Shown piece by piece: positions 1 through 13,803 of a stretch of 64,000 bases of DNA. The translations under genes were made by a program, and so were the position numbers. Every line of letters starts with the position of its first letter. The first letter of the stretch is position 1. The stretch comes from Gallionella sp. (lineage in GTDB: Bacteria > Pseudomonadota > Gammaproteobacteria > Burkholderiales > Gallionellaceae): contig JAQTTY010000003.1 of NCBI GenBank assembly GCA_028710525.1, positions 170,515 to 234,514 of the forward strand, written 5' to 3'. The notes under the pieces were generated by a model. That model saw only the letters and a list, made by a program, of their open reading frames with translations. It ran no database searches and was not told the origin of the DNA.

Positions 1-417
1 TGTAGCTTGACGAAGGTAGACGGAAGGACCGGGCGGCGTGTCTATTAATACCACGCGTTTCTCAGAGAGCCCTGCATGCAAAATTTGCTGGTAGACAAAG
101 TCAGGCTGCTCTTCCAACAACGCCTCGAAGGCCTCACGTCCAGATTCGGTAACATCCCCATACGGCACGCAGTCCACGCCGTACTCACTCTGATACATTA
201 CCTCGCGCCAACCTACACCTTGCACTGACTGCGATGACAATCCGGTGGTGACTGCGTTACTTTGTCCAAAGTGTAAACGCAGAGAATTCTGCGGATCAAG
301 GTCTATAACGCCGACGGCCCCCTGCCCTAACTGCTTCGCCAGTGCGGCGGCAATGTTGGCGGTGGCAGAGGTTTTGCCCACCCCGCCTTTCATGGAGATT
401 ACGGCGATTACGATCAT
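1..417 (-). CDS. bcsQ: BcsQ (YhjQ) cellulose-biosynthesis ParA/MinD-like ATPase, truncated by window edge
   Basis: The first 139 codons read leftward off the window. The N-terminus has a deviant Walker A motif (KGGVGKT, residues ~10-16) and a following IDLDPQNS segment, typical of the MinD/ParA/BcsQ family, and a later IDTPPG motif (Walker B-like). BcsQ proteins are cytoplasmic ATPases needed for assembly or polar placement of cellulose synthase. I choose BcsQ rather than a plasmid ParA or MinD because bcsD and bcsP lie directly upstream, and its ATG overlaps the bcsP stop (ATGA). The C-terminal half is outside the window, so integrity cannot be judged. Confidence 0.85.
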   Translation of the reverse strand, partial: MIVIAVISMKGGVGKTSATANIAAALAKQLGQGAVGVIDLDPQNSLRLHFGQSNAVTTGLSSQSVQGVGWREVMYQSEYGVDCVPYGDVTESGREAFEALLEEQPDFVYQQILHAGLSEKRVVLIDTPPGPSVYLRQAT

Positions 418-1004
418 GGTCGGCCCAGACGACCCAACAGGCCTTTGCGCAACACCGGTGCAGCGGTCTCTTCAGTCTGCTGTCCTATGCGCTTAAAGAC
501 GCTAGACAAAGCATCATCAGATTGGGCTTTGGACTTAGTACGAGCGTTCTGTTCGCCCGCAAAAGAAAACATTCCCTTGGGCTTACCCTGCGCTGGTGGA
601 GTGACCTCAGTTTGGCCCAACTTAGGCAACATGGTGTTGCGATTACCACGGCTAGTTGCAGCTTGCACTGGTGCTGCTACCGGCTGCGCCAAGCTAGGAT
701 TGGATTGCTTAGCCGCTAATTGCTGCTTGAGACTATTGGAAAGTTTATCGCCCAGACCGCCTGCCTGTTTGGTCGGCTTGCTCGCACGTTGCGCATGTTG
801 CTCAGGTGCTCGCCAGGATTGGGATTTTTCTGCTTTGGAGAGCAGCGGTGGCAATTCACGTTTATCTGGTTGCACAGAGGATAACAAAGGCCAGCGCGAT
901 TGTGCTTCACTCGCGTCGGCTTCTCTAGCTAATTCCTGAAACTCATTCGCATCTGCCCCGAAAGACCTGAATAGCTTCTTAATATCGTCGTTGTCTTTTT
1001 TCAT
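414..1004 (-). CDS. bcsP: BcsP/BcsR-domain cellulose biosynthesis protein
   Basis: A 196-residue protein. Its N-terminus (DDIKKLFRSFGAD, then a conserved RWPLL at ~37-41) resembles the BcsR/YhjR domain (residues ~5-45). The rest is low-complexity, rich in Gln, Ala, Lys and Pro, and probably disordered. The BcsP name is used for such proteins in betaproteobacterial type I bcs operons; the biochemical role is unclear, though a regulatory or scaffolding role with BcsQ is usually assumed. It lies 31 bp after bcsD and overlaps bcsQ by 4 bp, so the three are almost certainly co-transcribed. The assignment rests on the short N-terminal motif plus context. Confidence 0.75.
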   Translation of the reverse strand: MKKDNDDIKKLFRSFGADANEFQELAREADASEAQSRWPLLSSVQPDKRELPPLLSKAEKSQSWRAPEQHAQRASKPTKQAGGLGDKLSNSLKQQLAAKQSNPSLAQPVAAPVQAATSRGNRNTMLPKLGQTEVTPPAQGKPKGMFSFAGEQNARTKSKAQSDDALSSVFKRIGQQTEETAAPVLRKGLLGRLGRP

Positions 1005-1035
1005 CGCCCTATCCCGTCAGTGAGCCCGGCCACGG

Positions 1036-1500
1036 TCATCGTCCTAACTCCAGACGCAAACTCATGGCAGTAGACTCCTCCATCACTACACTGACATGCA
1101 TATCGGCAGATGCACCTAATAACTTGAATACTTCATCGTAAAAACCTTCCAGCAGACCAACGCTCCACGCCAAAGAAGATTCTCCGAATGCCTCGGCCAA
1201 AGGGGCGGCCTGATGTGAAATTTCCACAACAGCAGAAGATTCGCTGATTTCCACCCATCCCCAATTTAATTGCATCCAGAACTCATTGAGCGTCTCCTGC
1301 AATTCGCTCAAGGTAGAGATACCTTCACAGCGTGGAGCAATTTCCTCAGCAAACTTCTTTCCCGTATTAGAAAACAAGATACGCAAATCTTCCACGCTCG
1401 CATGACGTTCGAGTTCTATAGAGAGCGAACGCAATATCGGCAACCATTGCAAACTGATCTGTTGCGTACGGAAATATTGCTCGAAATTATCCTGTGACAT
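1036..1500 (-). CDS. bcsD: Cellulose synthase subunit D (BcsD)
   Basis: A 154-residue protein matching the size and overall sequence character of BcsD (AxCeSD), including the N-terminal YFRTQQISLQW segment and a C-terminal FYDEVF segment. In Komagataeibacter BcsD forms an octameric periplasmic barrel that helps crystallise cellulose; it has no signal peptide, and none is seen here. I chose the ATG at 1500 over the one at 1506 because AGGA lies 6 nt upstream of it. It is the first bcs gene in the window; the synthase genes bcsA/B/C are not visible and must lie left of the window or elsewhere. Confidence 0.8.
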   Translation of the reverse strand: MSQDNFEQYFRTQQISLQWLPILRSLSIELERHASVEDLRILFSNTGKKFAEEIAPRCEGISTLSELQETLNEFWMQLNWGWVEISESSAVVEISHQAAPLAEAFGESSLAWSVGLLEGFYDEVFKLLGASADMHVSVVMEESTAMSLRLELGR

Positions 1501-1613
1501 GTGCATTCCTAAAACGGGTTGGGCTGTGCCTACCGAGTTCAGCGCGGAGACAAATCCTGCAAACTGCGATTATCAGGCTTATAACTCGTGATGATACAAC
1601 GGATTTATTACTT

Positions 1614-4720
<3,107 letters not shown>

Positions 4721-4817
4721 AACATATTTCCCGATTGCACTGCGTGAAGGAACGTGGGGCGATTATCTCAAGGGGTAGGTCAAATGGCAAAGCAATGCGC
4801 GAATTTCAACCATTCAA

Positions 4818-5864
4818 TTAGGCCAGCGGCAATTCACTATTACTCATACCTATGCTGGCAACTTCATCCAGCGCCTTAAGGAAGATTGCTTGTTCATGCA
4901 ATTTGGCCAATGCGACTGCATGCGGCATGCCGCGCATATGCGCGAGTCGTGCACGACTGGTAACCGGCATTTCCCAGCGCAGACCGGCCAGCAACTCATC
5001 GGCCGATTCCGGCTTGTTGCATACCAGCACCATGTCACAACCCGCATGCAGAGCCGCTTCAGCGCGCTGCACGATGTTGCCTGCCACCGTTGCACCTTCC
5101 ATGCTTAGATCATCACTGAAAATAACACCGTCGAAACTCAGTTGTCCGCGCAAGATATCCTTGAGCCAGACCGGTGAAAAACCTGCCGGCCTAGCATCCA
5201 CCTTGGGATAAATCACGTGTGCAGGCATCACGGCAGTCAGTCCGTAGGAGATCATCTGGCGGAACGGGACGATGTCGGCCAACTCGATATCGACGAACTC
5301 GCGTTCATCCACTGGGATGTCCAGATGCGAATCTGCTGTGACATAGCCATGACCGGGGAAATGTTTGCCCACGGTATGCATGCCACCCTGCTTTAGTCCT
5401 TGCAACAGACTATGTGCTAATTCGGCAATGGCTTGCGGATCGGTATGGAAGGCGCGATCACCGATCACACTGCTTTGTCCGTAGTCCATGTCCAGTACAG
5501 GCGTGAAACTGAAGTCCACCCCACAACCGCGCAATTCAGCAGCCAACACATAACCAGCTTGTTGCGCTAAATGGCGTGCCTTCTGCGGATGGCTATCCCA
5601 TATCTTGCCCAGCTCTCGCATAGCTGGGATACGAGTGAAACCTTCACGGAAGCGTTGTACGCGACCACCCTCGTGATCGACCGCGATCAGCAACGGTGGT
5701 GTGCGCACTGCCTGTATCGCGGTGGTCAATTCGGTCAACTGCGCGGGCGACTCATAGTTGCGCTTGAACAGGATGACACCGCCAACCATGGGATGACGCA
5801 GTCGTGCCTCATCCTCTGCCGTCAGACTCGTCCCCACCACATCCAGCATCACCGGACCCAACAT
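4818..5864 (-). CDS. nagZ: Beta-N-acetylhexosaminidase NagZ
   Basis: A 348-residue glycoside hydrolase family 3 enzyme with the diagnostic KHFPGHG motif (residues ~167-173) and the SDDLSMEG segment carrying the catalytic Asp (~252-254). NagZ is cytoplasmic and removes GlcNAc from anhydro-muropeptides during peptidoglycan recycling. No signal peptide is present, as expected. It follows acpS with an 8 bp gap at the end of the era-recO-pdxJ-acpS run, so it is probably transcribed with it. Confidence 0.95.
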   Translation of the reverse strand: MLGPVMLDVVGTSLTAEDEARLRHPMVGGVILFKRNYESPAQLTELTTAIQAVRTPPLLIAVDHEGGRVQRFREGFTRIPAMRELGKIWDSHPQKARHLAQQAGYVLAAELRGCGVDFSFTPVLDMDYGQSSVIGDRAFHTDPQAIAELAHSLLQGLKQGGMHTVGKHFPGHGYVTADSHLDIPVDEREFVDIELADIVPFRQMISYGLTAVMPAHVIYPKVDARPAGFSPVWLKDILRGQLSFDGVIFSDDLSMEGATVAGNIVQRAEAALHAGCDMVLVCNKPESADELLAGLRWEMPVTSRARLAHMRGMPHAVALAKLHEQAIFLKALDEVASIGMSNSELPLA

Positions 5865-5872
5865 AAGTACTC

Positions 5873-6253
5873 CTATCGTTTCTCTAATACGACAAAGGCG
5901 ACCACCATGTCGCGTTCATCGCTCAAACTCAGATGACATCCAGCTATACCCAAACCGGACAAATAGTCGCTGAGCACTTCATCAAAGCACAGCACGGGTT
6001 TACCTGCAGAATCGTGTTCGATGGTGATTCGGCGCAGGCTAACCGGATGACGCAAGCCGCTGCCTACGGCCTTGGAAAAGGCCTCCTTGGCAGCAAAGCG
6101 TTTGGCCAACATGCGTGCCGGATCGCTAACTAATGAGAACTCGGACAACTCAGCAGGGCTGAGTACGCGCTGAGCAAAACGCTCACCGTGGCGCGCATAC
6201 ATATCCACGATACGCGCATATGCGACGATGTCCGTGCCTATGCCGTGGATCAT
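5873..6253 (-). CDS. acpS: Holo-[acyl-carrier-protein] synthase AcpS
   Basis: A 126-residue 4'-phosphopantetheinyl transferase that converts apo-ACP to holo-ACP with CoA. The N-terminal GTDIV motif supplies a metal-binding Asp (residue 7) and the [10 protein letters not shown] motif (~52-61) the conserved Glu and Lys. The length is normal. It starts 2 bp after the pdxJ stop, in the conserved order recO-pdxJ-acpS. Confidence 0.96.
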   Translation of the reverse strand: MIHGIGTDIVAYARIVDMYARHGERFAQRVLSPAELSEFSLVSDPARMLAKRFAAKEAFSKAVGSGLRHPVSLRRITIEHDSAGKPVLCFDEVLSDYLSGLGIAGCHLSLSDERDMVVAFVVLEKR

Positions 6254-6255
6254 GG

Positions 6256-6972
6256 TTATCTGACCAGAAGTTGCTTCATCTTCGTGATCGCCGCTTCCAA
6301 CCCGATGAACAGCGCTTCAGAAACTATGGCGTGGCCGATATTGAGCTCAACCAGTTCCGGTATGGTTACGATGTCCTGCACATTGTGGTAATGCAAGCCG
6401 TGTCCTGCATTGACCTGCAGACCCTGCGCATGAGCGTGGGCACTCGCGACACGCAGACGCTGCAACTCATGCGCATGCTCGGGCACGCTATCGGCTTCGG
6501 CATATTTTCCGGTATGTAATTCGATGACAGGTGCGCCAGCGCGCTGCGCCGCATCGATCTGTTTCTGGTCCGGATCGATGAATAAGGACACGCGTATGCC
6601 TGCTTCCGCGCAACGTTTGCATGCGGAACGTATGATGTCGAAATAACGCACCACATCTAAACCGCCCTCGGTGGTCAGCTCTTCGCGGCGCTCAGGTACC
6701 AGACACAGATCATGCGGCTTGGTGCGCAAGGCGATAGCGATCATCTCTTCAGTGACCGCGCTCTCTAGATTCATCCGCACCTGTAACATCTCGCGCAAAG
6801 CGATGACGTCGTGATCCTGAATATGGCGGCGATCTTCGCGCAGATGCAGCGTGATGGCATCAACACCTGCCGACTCTGCCAACAATGCCGCACGTATCAC
6901 ATTGGGATAGCGCGAACCGCGCACCTGACGCAAGGTCGCGACATGGTCGATGTTCAAGCCTAGTTTGATCAT
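6256..6972 (-). CDS. pdxJ: Pyridoxine 5'-phosphate synthase PdxJ
   Basis: A 238-residue TIM-barrel enzyme that condenses 1-deoxyxylulose 5-phosphate with 3-amino-1-hydroxyacetone phosphate to make PNP (DXP-dependent vitamin B6 pathway). The family N-terminus [16 protein letters not shown], the HLREDRRHI motif (residues ~43-51) and the [11 protein letters not shown] motif near the C-terminus are all intact. The start codon overlaps the recO stop as ATGA. Confidence 0.97.
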   Translation of the reverse strand: MIKLGLNIDHVATLRQVRGSRYPNVIRAALLAESAGVDAITLHLREDRRHIQDHDVIALREMLQVRMNLESAVTEEMIAIALRTKPHDLCLVPERREELTTEGGLDVVRYFDIIRSACKRCAEAGIRVSLFIDPDQKQIDAAQRAGAPVIELHTGKYAEADSVPEHAHELQRLRVASAHAHAQGLQVNAGHGLHYHNVQDIVTIPELVELNIGHAIVSEALFIGLEAAITKMKQLLVR

Positions 6973-7700
6973 ATCTTCTGTAACTCCTTAATCAATTCTC
7001 GGGTGTGCAATGCCTTACCACCCAGATGGTGGTTCAACAGCACCCGCATCAGTTGTTTGCTCTGCTGCGCAGTCTGCGCATCACGGTAGTCATCGGCCGC
7101 CATATCCAGCAGGGTCTTGCCCGACACAGGCACCCCAGCGCGTGCATCACCGTCATCCAATACCGGGCCATGATCCAAGGCATAGCGGTATGCGGCATCG
7201 AGGCGCAGCGGGACAGCATTGCCAGCCTCATGCTCCAGCACCAGCGCATAGCCTAGTTCCTGCAGCAGATGCTTCTCGAAACAGCGCAAGGTGGCAGCAT
7301 GGTCAGTCTCATGCGCCAAGCGATACAGCGTGGCGCGGTAGTAATCGAACAACTGCTCATGCGCATCATCGCGTGCCAGCATATTGATCATCAACTCATT
7401 GAGATAGAAACCGCACATCAACGCCGTACCCTGCAGATAGGGCTGACCACCCTGCCATTGTGCACTGTGTAAGGTACGCACCTCACCCTTGCCAAACCAA
7501 CTCAATAGCACTGGTTGGAAATTCATCAGCAGCCCGCGCAGATTAGACTTAGGCCTACGTGCGCCACGTGCGACGATGGCTAAGCGCCCGTGACTACGGC
7601 TGAAGACATCCAGTATCAGACTGGTCTCGCGAAAAGGGTAGCTGTGCAGCACAAAAGCAATCTCGTCCTGCTGCTTGTTGTGCCGCGTGGCTGAGGTCAT
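6969..7700 (-). CDS. recO: DNA repair protein RecO
   Basis: A 243-residue protein with an N-terminal OB fold ([14 protein letters not shown], then [15 protein letters not shown]) and a helical C-terminal region, as in RecO. RecO helps RecR load RecA onto SSB-coated DNA. It overlaps era upstream and pdxJ downstream by 4 bp each, indicating translational coupling. The zinc-finger cysteines of some RecO proteins are not evident; this is common in proteobacterial members. Confidence 0.93.
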   Translation of the reverse strand: MTSATRHNKQQDEIAFVLHSYPFRETSLILDVFSRSHGRLAIVARGARRPKSNLRGLLMNFQPVLLSWFGKGEVRTLHSAQWQGGQPYLQGTALMCGFYLNELMINMLARDDAHEQLFDYYRATLYRLAHETDHAATLRCFEKHLLQELGYALVLEHEAGNAVPLRLDAAYRYALDHGPVLDDGDARAGVPVSGKTLLDMAADDYRDAQTAQQSKQLMRVLLNHHLGGKALHTRELIKELQKI

Positions 7701-8605
7701 TCGTAACCCAAGGTCCGCAACACACGCGCATCATCCGCCCAACCGCTACGGACTTTGACGAACACTTCTAGGAACACCTTGCCATCGAACAACTTTTCCA
7801 TATCCAAACGAGCTTGAGTAGCGATCTCCTTGAGTTTCTCGCCCTTACTACCGATCAACATGGCCTTGTGCACTTCCTTATCGACGAGGATAGCCGCGCT
7901 GATACGGCGCAACTTACCTTCCATCTTGAACTGCTCGATGATCACGCTGACCGAGTACGGCAGTTCGTCACCGGTAAATCGGAACACTTTCTCGCGCAAC
8001 ATCTCAGCAGCGAGGAACTTCTCAGTGCGATCGGTGATGTCATCTGCAGCGTAGATCATCTCGCTCTCGGGTAGGAAGCGACGCAAGGACTGCTTCAACT
8101 CTTCCAGACGTATGCTCTTCTTGGCGCTCACAGGTACGATTTCGGCGAACTTAAATTCCTTCGCTACACGCTCAGCAAAACTGAACAACTGCCCCTTGTC
8201 TTCCACTTCATCAATCTTGTTGATGATAAGCAGCACAGGAATATTATCAGGCAAGAGCTTGAGCACTTCTTGATCGCGCTCGTCAAAACGCAAAGCTTCG
8301 AGCACATACATGACCACCTGCACATCGCGCAGACTGCTAGTGACCACACGATTCATACCGCGATTGAGCGCGTTCAGATGTTTGGTCTGGAAACCAGGCG
8401 TATCGACGAATACGAACTGTGAATGCTCGTCGGTATAAATGCCGTGGATGCGATGTCTGGTGGTCTGCGCCTTGCGCGAGGTGATGCTGATCTTTTGTCC
8501 AATCAGATGGTTGAGCAAGGTGGACTTGCCTACATTAGGGCGCCCCACGATGGCGACGTAGCCACTGCGAAAGGATGTGTCTGCTACGTTATTTTCTTCG
8601 GTCAT
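7697..8605 (-). CDS. era: GTPase Era
   Basis: An essential GTPase that binds 16S rRNA and helps 30S assembly. The G domain carries G1 GRPNVGKS (~residues 21-28), G3 DTPGF and G4 NKID; a C-terminal KH domain follows ([11 protein letters not shown]). I place the start at the ATG at 8605, preceded by GGAAAA and just after the rnc stop. A TTG at 8617 would extend it by 4 residues into rnc. The length is ~302 residues, normal for the family. Part of the rnc-era-recO operon. Confidence 0.97.
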   Translation of the reverse strand: MTEENNVADTSFRSGYVAIVGRPNVGKSTLLNHLIGQKISITSRKAQTTRHRIHGIYTDEHSQFVFVDTPGFQTKHLNALNRGMNRVVTSSLRDVQVVMYVLEALRFDERDQEVLKLLPDNIPVLLIINKIDEVEDKGQLFSFAERVAKEFKFAEIVPVSAKKSIRLEELKQSLRRFLPESEMIYAADDITDRTEKFLAAEMLREKVFRFTGDELPYSVSVIIEQFKMEGKLRRISAAILVDKEVHKAMLIGSKGEKLKEIATQARLDMEKLFDGKVFLEVFVKVRSGWADDARVLRTLGYE

Positions 8606-8606
8606 A

Positions 8607-9290
8607 CTATTTTCCAATCAATTGATATGCTGCCAGCGCGGCTTGTTGTTCGGCGTTACGGCGGCTGCCACCCTCGCCTCGTGTGGATATATTGAGTGCA
8701 GGAATGGCACACTCCACCTGAAAGATCTGCTCGTGCGCCACGCCGCGTATCTCCAGTACGGTGTAGTTGGGTAAGGCTATATATTTACTCTGCAAGAATT
8801 CCTGTAACAGGGTCTTGGCATCCTTACCCAGGGTCTTAATGTCCACCTGCGCCAAATAAGGTAAATAGAAATGCAACACTACTTGTTCCGCCGCTTCGAA
8901 GCCACCATCCAGAAACACTGCACCAAATATTGCTTCCATAGCATCAGCTAGGATGGAAGGACGACGATGGCCCGCACTCTTGCGTTCTCCGTCACCCAAC
9001 TTGAGGTGACGCCCCAAGTCTAAGCGCTGCGCCAAGACCACTAGGGTCTCTTCTTTGACCAGATTGGATCGTAATCGAGACAGCTCGCCTTCGGTGAGCT
9101 GAGGGAATGCAGAACACAGATGATGCGCTATGGCACAACCCAACACGCTATCTCCTAGAAACTCCAAACGCTCGTAGTGATCGGCAGCATAACTGCGATG
9201 GGTGAGCGCACGTTGCAACAACTGGGGTTGTTTGAAACGGTAGCCCAATTGCACGTGTAGTGCTTCCACGCTTGTCACTGGGGTATTCAA
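8607..9290 (-). CDS. rnc: Ribonuclease III
   Basis: A 227-residue double-strand-specific endonuclease for rRNA and mRNA processing. The RNase III signature [11 protein letters not shown] (residues ~40-50) and the downstream [15 protein letters not shown] segment provide the acidic catalytic residues. A double-stranded RNA-binding domain follows from ~155 ([11 protein letters not shown] to the C-terminus). It sits between the DUF4845 gene and era, as in related genomes. Confidence 0.97.
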   Translation of the reverse strand: MNTPVTSVEALHVQLGYRFKQPQLLQRALTHRSYAADHYERLEFLGDSVLGCAIAHHLCSAFPQLTEGELSRLRSNLVKEETLVVLAQRLDLGRHLKLGDGERKSAGHRRPSILADAMEAIFGAVFLDGGFEAAEQVVLHFYLPYLAQVDIKTLGKDAKTLLQEFLQSKYIALPNYTVLEIRGVAHEQIFQVECAIPALNISTRGEGGSRRNAEQQAALAAYQLIGK

Positions 9291-9296
9291 AGAGAA

Positions 9297-9668
9297 CTAC
9301 TTACCTGCACTCGAAGGTTGGAATTCAATTAGCAGGCTGACATTTCCACCCACTTTCACCTTGACCGGGTAACTGGCACTCAATATGGGTCGTCCATCTT
9401 GTCCTTTATCTACTTCAATGTCGCTGGATCTAATAGCATCTATCCCTTCGACCGAAGCACGCCTATCGAACGATAGGAGCAGATCATGCATATTCGCACC
9501 CTGCATCGTGGCATCGTGAGATATTTCCTCGAACACATGCTGGATCTTTGCATTCTCGATATAAGCCGGCACCAGCTTAAATCCGAACAGTACTACCACT
9601 ATTAGCAGGAAGGCGAGAACGATAAACCCACTAAATGAAACTCCCGCTTGCTGTTTAGGCATACTCAT
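9297..9668 (-). CDS. DUF4845 membrane-anchored protein
   Basis: A 123-residue protein with one N-terminal transmembrane helix (residues ~11-31, FSGFIVLAFLLIVVVLFGFKL) and a small extracytoplasmic domain. This matches DUF4845 proteins, which occur between lepB and rnc in Pseudomonas and betaproteobacteria. The function is unknown. The position in the lepA-lepB-rnc-era operon, 6 bp before rnc, is the main clue and suggests a link to envelope or secretion functions only by association. Confidence 0.85.
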   Translation of the reverse strand: MSMPKQQAGVSFSGFIVLAFLLIVVVLFGFKLVPAYIENAKIQHVFEEISHDATMQGANMHDLLLSFDRRASVEGIDAIRSSDIEVDKGQDGRPILSASYPVKVKVGGNVSLLIEFQPSSAGK

Positions 9669-9682
9669 GATGATCCCCTTGG

Positions 9683-10486
9683 TTAATTGATCGACAAACC
9701 TACACGTTTCAAATCTGAGAAGTTCATCCAGATAAAGAAAGCCTTACCGACAATCTGATTATCCGGCACAAACCCCCAGTAACGACTATCGCGACTATTA
9801 TCACGATTGTCGCCCATCATAAAATATTGGCCTGCTGGCACCCTGCAGGTAAAACGTTTTTCTTGGTACTCACAATTCTCACGACCTTTAAAATCAGCGA
9901 CTGATCCCAGATGAGCATTGGGCATATCAGGATTGATCAGCACGTCATGTGTATGCTCGCCCAATACCTCGCTGCGCCTTTCTGTATGCACGAAATTTAA
10001 GCCGCTCTCTACATAGTTATACTCGCCTTCAGCGTTCTGCTTCTGCTCGACATCGTTGATATACAGATGCTTTTCTCTATATTCAACACGATCACCCGGC
10101 ACGCCAACTACGCGTTTAATATAGTCTACTGAAGGATTTTCCGGATAGTGAAACACCATCACATCGCCACGTTGCGGGTCACCCAGTTGCACGAGCTTCT
10201 GATTGATTATAGGCAGGCGTACACCGTAGGTGAATTTATTCACTAGGATGAAGTCGCCCACCTGCAGGGTCGGAATCATGGAACCTGAAGGTATCTTGAA
10301 AGGCTCGAATAGAAACGAGCGTATGCAGAACACCAGCAAGATGACGGGAAAGAAACTCTTGGCGTACTCGACCCACCAAGGTTCCACTTCCCCTGTGCTG
10401 CGCTTTTTGGAGAGTGCCAAGATATCCAGCAACCAGATCGCTCCGGTGACCAGCATCAGCACAAACATGATCAATGCAAAATCCAT
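9683..10486 (-). CDS. lepB: Signal peptidase I LepB
   Basis: A 267-residue inner-membrane protease that releases signal peptides from exported proteins. Two N-terminal transmembrane segments (residues ~4-22 and ~45-60) precede the catalytic region. The nucleophile is Ser69 in PSGSMIPTL and the general base Lys124 in DYIKRVVGVPGD; the box E motif GDNRDNSRDSR is present near the C-terminus. It lies 9 bp after lepA, the standard lepA-lepB operon. Confidence 0.97.
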   Translation of the reverse strand: MDFALIMFVLMLVTGAIWLLDILALSKKRSTGEVEPWWVEYAKSFFPVILLVFCIRSFLFEPFKIPSGSMIPTLQVGDFILVNKFTYGVRLPIINQKLVQLGDPQRGDVMVFHYPENPSVDYIKRVVGVPGDRVEYREKHLYINDVEQKQNAEGEYNYVESGLNFVHTERRSEVLGEHTHDVLINPDMPNAHLGSVADFKGRENCEYQEKRFTCRVPAGQYFMMGDNRDNSRDSRYWGFVPDNQIVGKAFFIWMNFSDLKRVGLSIN

Positions 10487-10495
10487 ATTCTTCCT

Positions 10496-12286
10496 TTAAC
10501 CGTCTACACGCAGGATAGCCAAGAAGGCTTCTTGCGGTATCTCGACGTTACCCACTTGTTTCATTCGTTTCTTACCTGCCTTTTGTTTTTCCAGCAGTTT
10601 TTTCTTACGTGAGATGTCGCCGCCGTAACACTTGGCCAAGACATTCTTACGCATCGCCTTGACGTTCTCGCGCGCAATGATGTTGGCACCTATGGTGGCC
10701 TGTATCGCCACGTCATACATCTGGCGAGGGATCAATTCGCGCATCTTGGCCGCAACTTCGCGACCACGATATTGACTGTTGGCTCGATGCACGATAACTG
10801 CTAGCGCATCGACCTTATCTCCGTTGATCAGCATATCGACCTTGACCACATCCGCAGATCGATACTCTTTGAACTCATAATCCATCGAAGCGTAACCGCG
10901 CGAGTTCGATTTCAACTTATCAAAGAAATCCATAACGATCTCAGCCATGGGCATCTCATAGACCAGATTGACTTGCTTGCCGTGATAACTGATATTGATT
11001 TGGTTACCACGCTTCTGCGTACACAAGGTGATCACCGCACCCACATACTCGTTGGGCATATACAGGTTCACAGTGACGATAGGCTCACGTATTTCCTGTA
11101 TCTTGGCAGGATCCGGCATCTTGGACGGGTTATCCACCATCACCACAGATCCGTCGCGCAACTCCACTTCGTAGATTACGGTAGGAGCCGTGGTAATCAA
11201 GTCCATGTCGAACTCACGTTCCAAGCGCTCCTGCACGATCTCCATATGCAACAAGCCCAAGAAACCGCAGCGGAAACCGAATCCCAGTGCCTGAGATACC
11301 TCCGGCTCGAAGCGCAAAGCAGCATCGTTCAACTTGAGCTTTTCCAAAGAGTCACGCAGTGCCTCATATTGATTGGACTCAACAGGGAACAAGCCTGCAA
11401 ACACCTGAGGTTGCACCTCTTTGAAACCAGGTAAAGCCTGTGCCGCTGGACGAGCAATATGAGTGATAGTGTCACCGACGCGTGCGTCCTTGAGATCCTT
11501 GATGCCAGCGATGATGAAACCTACCTGCCCTGCACTCAAGGTATCTCTGTCTTGCGCCTTGGGCGTGAACACACCGATATGCTCGGTCAGATGCTGTGCG
11601 CCGGTGGCCATGAACAATATCTTTTCCTTGGGTCTAAGCGTGCCGTTCTTGACGCGTACCAACATCACCACGCCAACATAATTGTCAAACCAAGAATCAA
11701 CAATCAACGCTTGTAACGGCGCATCAACATCACCCACGGGCGGCGGCACTTTAACTATCAACGCTTCCAATACGTCTTGAACACCCAGTCCGGATTTTGC
11801 AGAACACAAGGTGGCATCATGAGCTTCTATGCCGATGACCTCCTCGATCTCTTCAATTGCGTTCTCTGGATTGGCCGAAGGCAGATCGATCTTATTCAAG
11901 ACCGGAACTACCTCCACACCCAGGTCCAAAGCGGTGTAGCAGTTCGCTACAGTCTGTGCTTCCACACCTTGTGAAGCATCTACGACCAGTAACGCACCTT
12001 CGCACGCAGACAGGGAACGGGACACTTCATATGAAAAGTCCACGTGTCCGGGCGTATCGATGAGGTTGAGGTTATATATCTGGCCGTCTTTAGCTTTGTA
12101 CAACAGTGCCGCTGTCTGAGCTTTGATTGTGATACCACGCTCACGCTCCAAATCCATGGAATCGAGTACCTGTGCTTCCATCTCGCGATCGGAAAGTCCA
12201 CCGCACAATTGGATGATACGGTCGGCCAAAGTAGATTTACCGTGGTCGATATGGGCAATGATGGAAAAATTACGTATTAGCTGCAT
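10496..12286 (-). CDS. lepA: Elongation factor 4 (LepA)
   Basis: A 596-residue translational GTPase of normal length. The G domain has AHIDHGKST (G1, residues ~11-19), GITIKAQT (G2), DTPGHVDF (G3) and NKIDLP (G4), followed by EF-G-like domains and the LepA-specific C-terminal domain ([21 protein letters not shown] split across ~555-580). LepA acts on ribosomes during initiation and stalled elongation. It is upstream of lepB with a short gap. Confidence 0.98.
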   Translation of the reverse strand: MQLIRNFSIIAHIDHGKSTLADRIIQLCGGLSDREMEAQVLDSMDLERERGITIKAQTAALLYKAKDGQIYNLNLIDTPGHVDFSYEVSRSLSACEGALLVVDASQGVEAQTVANCYTALDLGVEVVPVLNKIDLPSANPENAIEEIEEVIGIEAHDATLCSAKSGLGVQDVLEALIVKVPPPVGDVDAPLQALIVDSWFDNYVGVVMLVRVKNGTLRPKEKILFMATGAQHLTEHIGVFTPKAQDRDTLSAGQVGFIIAGIKDLKDARVGDTITHIARPAAQALPGFKEVQPQVFAGLFPVESNQYEALRDSLEKLKLNDAALRFEPEVSQALGFGFRCGFLGLLHMEIVQERLEREFDMDLITTAPTVIYEVELRDGSVVMVDNPSKMPDPAKIQEIREPIVTVNLYMPNEYVGAVITLCTQKRGNQINISYHGKQVNLVYEMPMAEIVMDFFDKLKSNSRGYASMDYEFKEYRSADVVKVDMLINGDKVDALAVIVHRANSQYRGREVAAKMRELIPRQMYDVAIQATIGANIIARENVKAMRKNVLAKCYGGDISRKKKLLEKQKAGKKRMKQVGNVEIPQEAFLAILRVDG

Positions 12287-12302
12287 GGGGTTCCAAATAA
12301 AA

Positions 12303-12360
12303 ATCCCGCCTTAATCCGGCGTTTTCGCAAAGCGCGAATTCTAGCCGAATTGGGCGGGAT
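12303..12360. other. Imperfect inverted repeat between mucD and lepA
   Basis: ATCCCGCC at 12303-12310 pairs exactly with GGCGGGAT at 12353-12360. The next bases (AATCCGGC and GCCGAATT) also pair partly, giving a long imperfect hairpin in the 91 bp gap between mucD and lepA. No T-run follows on the minus strand, so a rho-independent terminator is not convincing. An RNA-processing or attenuating structure is possible. Confidence 0.4.
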
Positions 12361-12377
12361 ACGTAGGACTGTTATGT

Positions 12378-13775
12378 TTACTTCTCGTCCAACCGGATGG
12401 CGATATAGGACGCAGCATCTTCACGCTTAACCAGTAAGGCAACATTGCGGTGAGGCGGCACCTGCTTCAGTATCTGGCTGAATTGCTTGAGTGAGCGTAT
12501 CGAAACATTGCCTATCGCCAAGATCACATCACCACGCTGTAGTCCAGAGGCACGCGCAGCACTACCTTTGACATCTTGTATCAGCAATCCTCCAGCCACC
12601 TCAATTTCCTGCATTTGTTCTGGCGTCAACTCACTAACGGCCAAACCCAAACGTGAGATGGTTTCAGATGCCTCGCCTCCATTCTTAGAAGAAGACTGTG
12701 CCACCACCTTTTCGTCCTGCATCTTGGCGATGACCACATTCACTTTCTTCAATGCACCTTTGCGCCACAATTCCACAACCACACTGCTTCCCGGCTTAGT
12801 CGCTGCGACGATACGTGGCAAATCACTGGAACTGTTGACCGCCTTGCCATCAAATTTGAGAATCACATCGCTGACCTCTATCCCTGCCTTGTCAGCTGCG
12901 GCGCCCTTCTCCACACTGCTAATGAGCGCCCCATTAGGTTTAGCCAGGCCGAAGGACTCAGCTAACTCGCTGGTCAGTTCCTGTATGGTCACTCCTATGC
13001 GCCCGCGCGTCACTTTGCCGGTGCTGCGCAACTGATCCGCCACTTGAGTGGCAACATCGATAGGGATAGCGAAGGACAGCCCCATAGAACCACCGGAACG
13101 AGTGTATATTTGGGAATTGATACCTACCACCTCACCGCTCATATTGAATAGCGGACCGCCTGAGTTGCCAGGATTGATGGCGACATCGGTCTGAATGAAG
13201 GGGACGAAATTATCCTGCGGCAATGAACGACCTTTGGCACTGACTATACCGGCCGTCACGCTGCTGTCGAAACCGAATGGTGAACCTATGGCAACTACCC
13301 ATTCCCCGACTTTCATCTTATTAGGGTCACCTACCGTGACTTTGGGCAGACCGCTGGCATCGATTTTGATCAAGGCGACATCGGTACGTTTATCGGCTCC
13401 GATGACCTTTGCACTGAACTCGCGTTTATCGGTTAGTCGTACTGTGATCTTGTCGGCATGATCGACAACATGTGCATTGGTCAGGATATAACCATCCGCA
13501 CTGATGATAAAACCGGAACCCAAAGATTGAGATTCCTGCTCACGAGGCATCTGTGGGGCATAGCGCTTGAAGAATTCATAGAAAGGATCCCCCTCAGGCA
13601 GATTGGGCATACCGCCCTCTGTACGAACGATTTGGGTGGTGCTGATATTGACGACCGCTGGGCCTTGTTTTTCGACTAACTCTGTAAAATCGGGCAACTC
13701 TTTAGCATAGGTAGCCGCACTGAAAATCAAACTGGCTAACAAACCAAACAACAAAGCACTGACTCTACTGAACAT
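12378..13775 (-). CDS. mucD: Periplasmic serine protease MucD/DegP (HtrA family)
   Basis: A 465-residue HtrA protease. It has an N-terminal signal peptide (cleavage probably after ATYA, ~residue 24), a trypsin-like domain with the triad His102 (TNAHVV), Asp132 (RTDVALI) and Ser205 (GNSGGPL), and two PDZ domains (~270-360 and ~380-460). It degrades misfolded periplasmic proteins. I chose the ATG at 13775, which begins the signal peptide and has GGGAG upstream, over an in-frame start at 13802. It is the last gene of the rpoE-rseA-rseB-rseC-mucD operon. Confidence 0.96.
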   Translation of the reverse strand: MFSRVSALLFGLLASLIFSAATYAKELPDFTELVEKQGPAVVNISTTQIVRTEGGMPNLPEGDPFYEFFKRYAPQMPREQESQSLGSGFIISADGYILTNAHVVDHADKITVRLTDKREFSAKVIGADKRTDVALIKIDASGLPKVTVGDPNKMKVGEWVVAIGSPFGFDSSVTAGIVSAKGRSLPQDNFVPFIQTDVAINPGNSGGPLFNMSGEVVGINSQIYTRSGGSMGLSFAIPIDVATQVADQLRSTGKVTRGRIGVTIQELTSELAESFGLAKPNGALISSVEKGAAADKAGIEVSDVILKFDGKAVNSSSDLPRIVAATKPGSSVVVELWRKGALKKVNVVIAKMQDEKVVAQSSSKNGGEASETISRLGLAVSELTPEQMQEIEVAGGLLIQDVKGSAARASGLQRGDVILAIGNVSIRSLKQFSQILKQVPPHRNVALLVKREDAASYIAIRLDEK

Positions 13776-13803
13776 ACTCCACTCTCCCGTCGAACAGAAC
13801 AAA

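Noticed and set aside
1..417. ParA/MinD partition or cell-division ATPase
   Set aside because: The immediate bcsD-bcsP context and gene overlap make BcsQ the better call.
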